Source: a bacterium F11
Lineage (GTDB): Bacteria; Elusimicrobiota; Elusimicrobia; F11
Reading direction: 5' to 3'
Assembly: GCA_002176905.1 (NCBI GenBank)
Contig: MSYE01000198.1
Location: forward strand, 1-9,159
DNA length: 9,159 bases
The position numbers were made by a program, and so were the translations under genes. Numbering within the stretch: position 1 is the stretch's first letter; each line of letters begins with the position of its first letter. The notes under the pieces are model-generated. The model was not told the origin of the DNA, did not search any database, and worked only from the letters and a program-made list of their open reading frames with translations. This document shows positions 5,240-9,159 of this stretch, piece by piece.

Positions 5240-6772
5240 ATGACCAAAAAGAAAATTATCATTATTGGAGCTGGTCCCGGGGGCTTAACAACCGGCATGA
5301 TTCTGGCCCACCGAGGTTTTGAGGTCACACTCTTCGAAGCAAAAGAGGAGGTGGGCGGACGAAATGCCGCCATTAAAACGGAAGGCTACACTTTTGATAC
5401 CGGCCCCACCTTCCTCATGATGAATTTCGTCTTAAAGGAAATGTTTGAGGAAACAGGACGGCAAATCGAAGATTATCTCTCCTTTAAGAAATTGGACCCC
5501 ATGTACGAGCTGCAATTTGACGACCGCCGGATGCTTATCTCTGATGATCACACCAAAATGCGCCAGGAAATACATGACAAGTTCCCCGGCAATGAAAGTG
5601 GTCTGGACCAGTTCCTTGAATACGAAAAAAAGCGTTACGAATACCTCTTCCCCTGCATTCAAAAGGACTACTCCACTATCTGGTCACTTGTTTCCCCGAT
5701 ATTGATGAAAGCCCTTCCTTACCTGTCTCCCGGTAAATCCATCTTTCAGAATCTGGGCCGATATTTTAAAGAAGACAAGCTGAAGCTCTCGTTTACCTTC
5801 CAATCTAAATACCTCGGCATGTCTCCCTGGAAATGCCCGGCCTTTTTTACGATGCTGCCTTTTGTTGAACACCAATTCGGCATTTACCACGTGATGGGCG
5901 GGTTGAACCAAATCTCGCACGCCATGAAACGCGTGATCGAGGAAGAAGGCGGGAAAATCAAGACATCGACCCCGGTGGACTCTCTTCTCATTGAAAATAA
6001 AAAGGTCAAAGGTGTTCGATTAAAAACAGGAGAGGATGTCCTGGCCGATGAAGTGGTCATTAATGCGGACTTTGGCTATGCCATGACCCATTTGATCAAA
6101 GAGGGCACCTTAAAAAAATACAGTCCCAAAAAGGTTGAGAAAAAAGAGTATTCCTGCTCCACCTTTATGATTTATCTTGGGGTGAAGAAAAAATACCCCA
6201 TGAAACACCACACCATTATTTTTGCCAAGGACTACAAGACGAATGTCGAACATGTTTTTGGGGGAAAGAAGCTTGATGAGGACATGTCTTTCTACATCCA
6301 CAACGCTTCTGTAACAGACCCATCATTGGCTCCCGAAGGGAAATCCACTATTTATATTTTGGTTCCTGTCCCGAACCAGTTTGCGAATATTGACTGGGAG
6401 AAGGAAAAAGAGTCTTTTAAAGAGAAGGTCTTAAAACTCGTCGAGGAAAAGACGATCATCAAAGACCTCCGTGAACAAATCGAGGTGGAGCATGTTATCA
6501 CTCCTAATGAATGGGAGAAAGAATTGAATGTTTTCAAAGGAGCCACCTTTAATCTGGCCCACACTTTCCCACAGCTCCTTTATTTGCGCCCTCGAAACCG
6601 CTTTGAAGAATTGAAAAATTGCTTCCTTGTAGGTGGCGGCACGCACCCCGGAAGCGGTTTGCCCACTATTTATGAATCAGCCCGCATATCCTCAAATCTG
6701 ATCTGTAAAAAGCATAAAACCACTTTTCCCAAACCATCACATTTGGCAGCCAAATCCACGGTTTCAAGCTAA
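5240..6772 (+). CDS. Carotenoid desaturase/oxidase of the CrtI/CrtN family
   Basis: This 510-residue FAD flavoprotein would introduce double bonds into (or oxidise) a linear carotenoid precursor at the membrane. The N-terminal dinucleotide-binding fold is explicit: IIIIGAGPGG at residues 6-15, the acidic residue E33 in TLFEA, then GGR at 39-41. The F-D-T-G-P-T segment follows, as in the CrtI/CrtN group. The C-terminal FAD-binding signature of the family is at 465-475 (GGGTHPGSGLP), followed by the ESARISSNL helix. Length is typical. The start must be at 5240 because the flavin motif begins almost at once. It opens an operon with an aldehyde dehydrogenase and a CrtP-like enzyme, which points to the C30 (4,4'-diapophytoene) pathway used for staphyloxanthin-like pigments in Staphylococcus, Methylomonas and planctomycetes. 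Sequence alone does not settle whether it is the first desaturase (crtN) or a terminal oxidase (crtNb-like), so I give no symbol. Confidence 0.9.
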   Translation: MTKKKIIIIGAGPGGLTTGMILAHRGFEVTLFEAKEEVGGRNAAIKTEGYTFDTGPTFLMMNFVLKEMFEETGRQIEDYLSFKKLDPMYELQFDDRRMLISDDHTKMRQEIHDKFPGNESGLDQFLEYEKKRYEYLFPCIQKDYSTIWSLVSPILMKALPYLSPGKSIFQNLGRYFKEDKLKLSFTFQSKYLGMSPWKCPAFFTMLPFVEHQFGIYHVMGGLNQISHAMKRVIEEEGGKIKTSTPVDSLLIENKKVKGVRLKTGEDVLADEVVINADFGYAMTHLIKEGTLKKYSPKKVEKKEYSCSTFMIYLGVKKKYPMKHHTIIFAKDYKTNVEHVFGGKKLDEDMSFYIHNASVTDPSLAPEGKSTIYILVPVPNQFANIDWEKEKESFKEKVLKLVEEKTIIKDLREQIEVEHVITPNEWEKELNVFKGATFNLAHTFPQLLYLRPRNRFEELKNCFLVGGGTHPGSGLPTIYESARISSNLICKKHKTTFPKPSHLAAKSTVSS

Positions 6773-6779
6773 CCCCGTT

Positions 6780-8315
6780 ATGGGCTCCGTTATTGAAAAC
6801 CAATCCCCTGTTGATCCCCAAATTAAAGAATCCTTCCGCCTCCCCACCAATTCCGATATTCATCAAGCATATGAAAAAGCCCGCATGGCTCTCCCGGGGT
6901 GGAGCAATAGATCAATAAAAGATCGGGTTCAGGTTTTAGGTCGTTTCCGAAGCCTCGTTGTAGATAAAATGGATGGAATTGCCGAGGACATACATCGGTG
7001 GACGTGAAAAACAAAGGTAGAGGCCGTCCTTAATGAAATTATTCCCACCCTCGAAGTTCTTAAATTTAATGATAAACACGCCGAACAGACATTGAAACCA
7101 ATCGCTAAGAAAACGTCTCTTTCCTTTCCCAAATCCCGATCGCTCGTGGAATATCATCCACTCGGAACAGTGCTGGTCGTTTCGCCGTGGAATTTCCCTT
7201 TTCAGCTTTCCCTGGTTCCTATTTGCACCGCCCTTTTGGCTGGCAACGTTGTCCTGCTTAAAGCCTCGGAAACCACTCTCGCCATAGGCGAATTGATCCA
7301 GAGTTTATTGGCGCAAGCGGGCCTTCCGGAAAATGTTTTTACGGCCCTTCCCGGAGATGGAAAAATCGGCCAAAAGATGATCGAAGAAAAACCGGATCTT
7401 ATTTTTGTCACGGGAAGTTCTGCAACCGGACAAAAGATTATGGAGCAAGCTTCCAAAAATCTCATTCCGGTTCACCTCGAATTGGGCGGAAAAGACCCCA
7501 TGCTGGTGTTTGAAGACACCCCTTTTGAAAGAGCCGTAAATGCCGCTGTTTATGGGGCGTTCGCCAACGCTGGGCAGATCTGCGTCTCTGTTGAACGATT
7601 ATACGTCCATGAAAATATAGAAGATAAATTCACTAAAGCCATCTTACATAAGACATCCCAAGTACGGATGGGACTTTCAAACGATTCAGACGTGGGGATG
7701 ATGACAACCAAACGCCAGGTGGATGTCATAAAAAAACAAATTGAGGACGCGGAAAAAAAAGGAGCGGTCCTTCTCACACCCCTCCGGTTTGAAGGGAACT
7801 GGGTTTCCCCCATTGTCATCAACAAGGTAACCCATGATATGTTGCTCATGAGAGAAGAAACCTTTGGCCCAGTCCTTCCCATCATGTCGTTTTCTTCAGA
7901 AGAAGAAGCCATCAAACTGGCCAATGATTCCCCCTTTGGTTTGAACGCAAGTGTTTGGACCAAGGATTTGAAAAAAGGCCGGCGTATCGCATCACAAATT
8001 CAAGCAGGGAACTGTGCCGTTAATGATGTCGTTAAAAACATTGGGAACCCGCATCTTCCATTCGGAGGTATAAAAAGAAGCGGGTTTGGTCGTTATCATG
8101 GGAAAGAAGGGCTTCGGGCTTTTAGCCGATCGATGTCAATCATGATCAACAAGGGAACCGCAAAAAGGGAATTAAATTGGTTCCCCTACAGTTCGAAACT
8201 CTATAAAGATCTTAAAATATACCTTCAATTCTCCTACTTAAAAAAGAACTCTTTGGCGGCACTAAGAAATATATGGGGAACGATGAAGGCTTATAGGAAG
8301 GGACAAGATGACTAA
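6780..8315 (+). pseudogene. Aldehyde dehydrogenase of the carotenoid operon, interrupted by an in-frame TGA at codon 76
   Basis: Read through the stop, this is a 511-codon NAD(P)-dependent aldehyde dehydrogenase. It would oxidise a carotenoid aldehyde to the acid, like the AldH/CrtNc enzymes of C30 pathways. All landmarks after the stop are intact: SPWNFPF with N138, the catalytic base E234 in LELGG, and the nucleophile C268 in GQICVS, 34 residues later as in classic ALDHs. The C-terminal PFGGIKRSGFGRYHG and FPYSSKLY segments resemble ALDH3-like enzymes. Both parts are in the same frame: codons 1-75 end in DIHRWT, then TGA (7005-7007), then KTKVEAV. Homologues have ETGK here, so TGG replaces the Glu codon and TGA the Gly codon; no frameshift restores the match. 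Restarting at TTG 7092 would give a 407-residue protein lacking part of the N-terminal cofactor-binding domain. It starts 7 bases after the desaturase, without a clear ribosome-binding site, suggesting translational coupling, and overlaps the next gene by 8 bases. Family is certain; loss of function is likely but could be a sequence error. Confidence 0.85.
8295..8303 (+). promoter_or_regulatory. Ribosome-binding site of the CrtP-like gene
   Basis: AGGAAGGGA lies inside the end of the aldehyde dehydrogenase gene, four bases before ATG 8308. It sets the start of the next gene, whose first eight bases overlap the aldehyde dehydrogenase end and stop. Confidence 0.6.
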
Positions 8316-9159
8316 TAAAAATGTGATTGTAATCGGAGCCGGACTCGGCGGCCTTTCCGCCGCTATTTCTTTGGCCACTGAAGGTTTTCAAGTCTCGGTT
8401 TTTGAAAAGAACGACAAACCCGGCGGGAAGTGCAATTTGGACAAAATCAACGGGTTTACCTTTGATCTAGGCCCCTCGATTTTAACCATGCCCCATATTT
8501 TCAAGGCTCTCTTTGATCGGGCCGGAAAAAATATGGCGGACTATGTCTCCTTTGAAGAAGTACTCCCTCATTGGAGGAATTTTTTTGAAGACGGCACAAC
8601 ATTAGACCTCACGCCGGATATGGCTCTCATGGAAAAAGAGCTCGCCAAACTTCCCGACGATGAATCGCATGGGTTTTTTCAATTCCTGGAATATTCCCGG
8701 AAGCTGACAAAACTAACCGAGGACGGATATTTCAAAGCGGGATTGGATAATTTTTCTGAACTCACCCGTTATTATGGTCCACTCAAAAGCATATTGGGCT
8801 TTGATGTTTTTCGGACCATGGACCAGGGAGTACGACGCTTTATCAAGAATGAGAAGCTGGTCGACATCATGAATTATTTCATCAAGTATGTGGGCTCCTC
8901 CCCTTATGATTCCCCCGCACTAATGAACCTTCTCCCTTATATCCAATTTGGATACGGACTTTGGTATGTCAAAGGCGGCATGCACAACTTGGCCAAGGCC
9001 CTGGAAAAACTTTTGAACGATCTCGGTGGCACCATTCAATACGCGGCAGAGGTTTTGGAAATGAAAAGCAATGGCACCCGCGTAGAAGGCGTTCAACTTG
9101 CCGGGGGAGCCTTTGAAAAAGCCGATGTGGTGGTATCCAACATGGAAGTCATTCCCGCC
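8308..9159 (+). CDS. crtP: CrtP-like carotenoid oxygenase/desaturase, cut off by the window end
   Basis: The frame stays open for 284 codons to the right edge, so the C-terminal part (about 200 residues, with the second FAD signature) is outside the window. The flavin-binding VIVIGAGLGG (residues 6-15) and E33 are present. Several segments closely resemble Staphylococcus aureus CrtP, 4,4'-diaponeurosporene oxygenase, as I recall it: FDLGPSILTMP (52-62), HWRNFFEDGTT (88-98), YFIKYVGSS (190-198), LWYVKGG, and SNMEVIP just before the edge. CrtP oxidises the terminal methyl group of diaponeurosporene to an aldehyde, the substrate of the adjoining aldehyde dehydrogenase. The ATG overlaps that gene by 8 bases and has a good ribosome-binding site. 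The resemblance is stronger to CrtP than to CrtI or CrtN, but desaturase activity in a related pathway is possible. Confidence 0.88.
   Translation, partial: MTNKNVIVIGAGLGGLSAAISLATEGFQVSVFEKNDKPGGKCNLDKINGFTFDLGPSILTMPHIFKALFDRAGKNMADYVSFEEVLPHWRNFFEDGTTLDLTPDMALMEKELAKLPDDESHGFFQFLEYSRKLTKLTEDGYFKAGLDNFSELTRYYGPLKSILGFDVFRTMDQGVRRFIKNEKLVDIMNYFIKYVGSSPYDSPALMNLLPYIQFGYGLWYVKGGMHNLAKALEKLLNDLGGTIQYAAEVLEMKSNGTRVEGVQLAGGAFEKADVVVSNMEVIPA

Noticed and set aside
7005..7007. UGA read as glycine (code 25 of Gracilibacteria/SR1), since the TGA replaces a conserved Gly
   Set aside because: TGA also ends the 907-residue gene and the transposase, all other glycines use GGN, and only this one internal TGA occurs.
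6981..7091. A frameshift as the cause of the broken aldehyde dehydrogenase
   Set aside because: Homology resumes in the same frame directly after the TGA, and neither alternative frame here gives aldehyde dehydrogenase-like residues.
7753..7760. A8 run in the aldehyde dehydrogenase as a programmed slippage site
   Set aside because: The frame is intact across it, and no stem or alternative product is evident downstream.
7550..7963. A 137-residue minus-strand open frame inside the aldehyde dehydrogenase
   Set aside because: It is antisense to the catalytic region of a clearly recognised enzyme, and its serine-rich composition is typical of a shadow frame.
1..9159. CRISPR arrays, tRNA or rRNA genes
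   Set aside because: No regularly spaced repeats, tRNA T-loop-like sequence in a cloverleaf context, or rRNA-like stretch was seen in the intergenic regions.

Overview
The window looks like a stretch of bacterial chromosome, or a metagenome contig, with moderate GC and short intergenic gaps. Nearly all genes are on the + strand. All three stop codons end genes here (TGA at 2781 and 3900, TAG at 5093, TAA at 6770), so the standard bacterial code applies. No gene fixes the species. The C30-type carotenoid genes and a large multidomain protein of a kind I associate with poorly cultured Gram-negative phyla (Omnitrophota or Planctomycetota-like) are only a weak hint of taxonomy.

Region 1 (1-2783) holds the possible tail of an unknown upstream reading frame, then a 907-residue protein of unknown function. 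It has a long helical N-terminal half, two Ig-like beta-sandwich repeats, an NTF2-like domain and a C-terminal beta-rich domain.

Region 2 (about 2812-4305) is a complete IS110-family insertion sequence. It has an intact DEDD transposase, a left-end hairpin that buries the transposase ribosome-binding site, matching subterminal inverted repeats, and a roughly 370-base 3' non-coding region that folds into several hairpins. Inside that region are short stretches matching the right end in sense and the left end in antisense. This is the pattern expected of a bridge RNA (seekRNA), the guide RNA of IS110/IS1111 elements. It is the most interesting signal in the window.

Region 3 (4306-5239) holds a 226-residue membrane protein of the mechanosensitive-channel TM-helix-repeat type, with strong ribosome-binding sequence, followed by an AT-rich hairpin.

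Region 4 (5240 to the right edge) is a tight carotenoid operon: a CrtN/CrtI-type desaturase, an aldehyde dehydrogenase and a CrtP-type oxygenase/desaturase cut off by the window end. Gaps are 7 bases and an 8-base overlap. By analogy with staphyloxanthin and other C30 carotenoid clusters, the three enzymes would desaturate a colourless C30 (or C40) polyene, oxidise its end to an aldehyde and oxidise that to a carboxylic acid. The aldehyde dehydrogenase carries an in-frame TGA at codon 76, exactly where a conserved ETGK motif is expected. As read, the acid-forming step should therefore be lost unless the stop is an assembly error or is bypassed.
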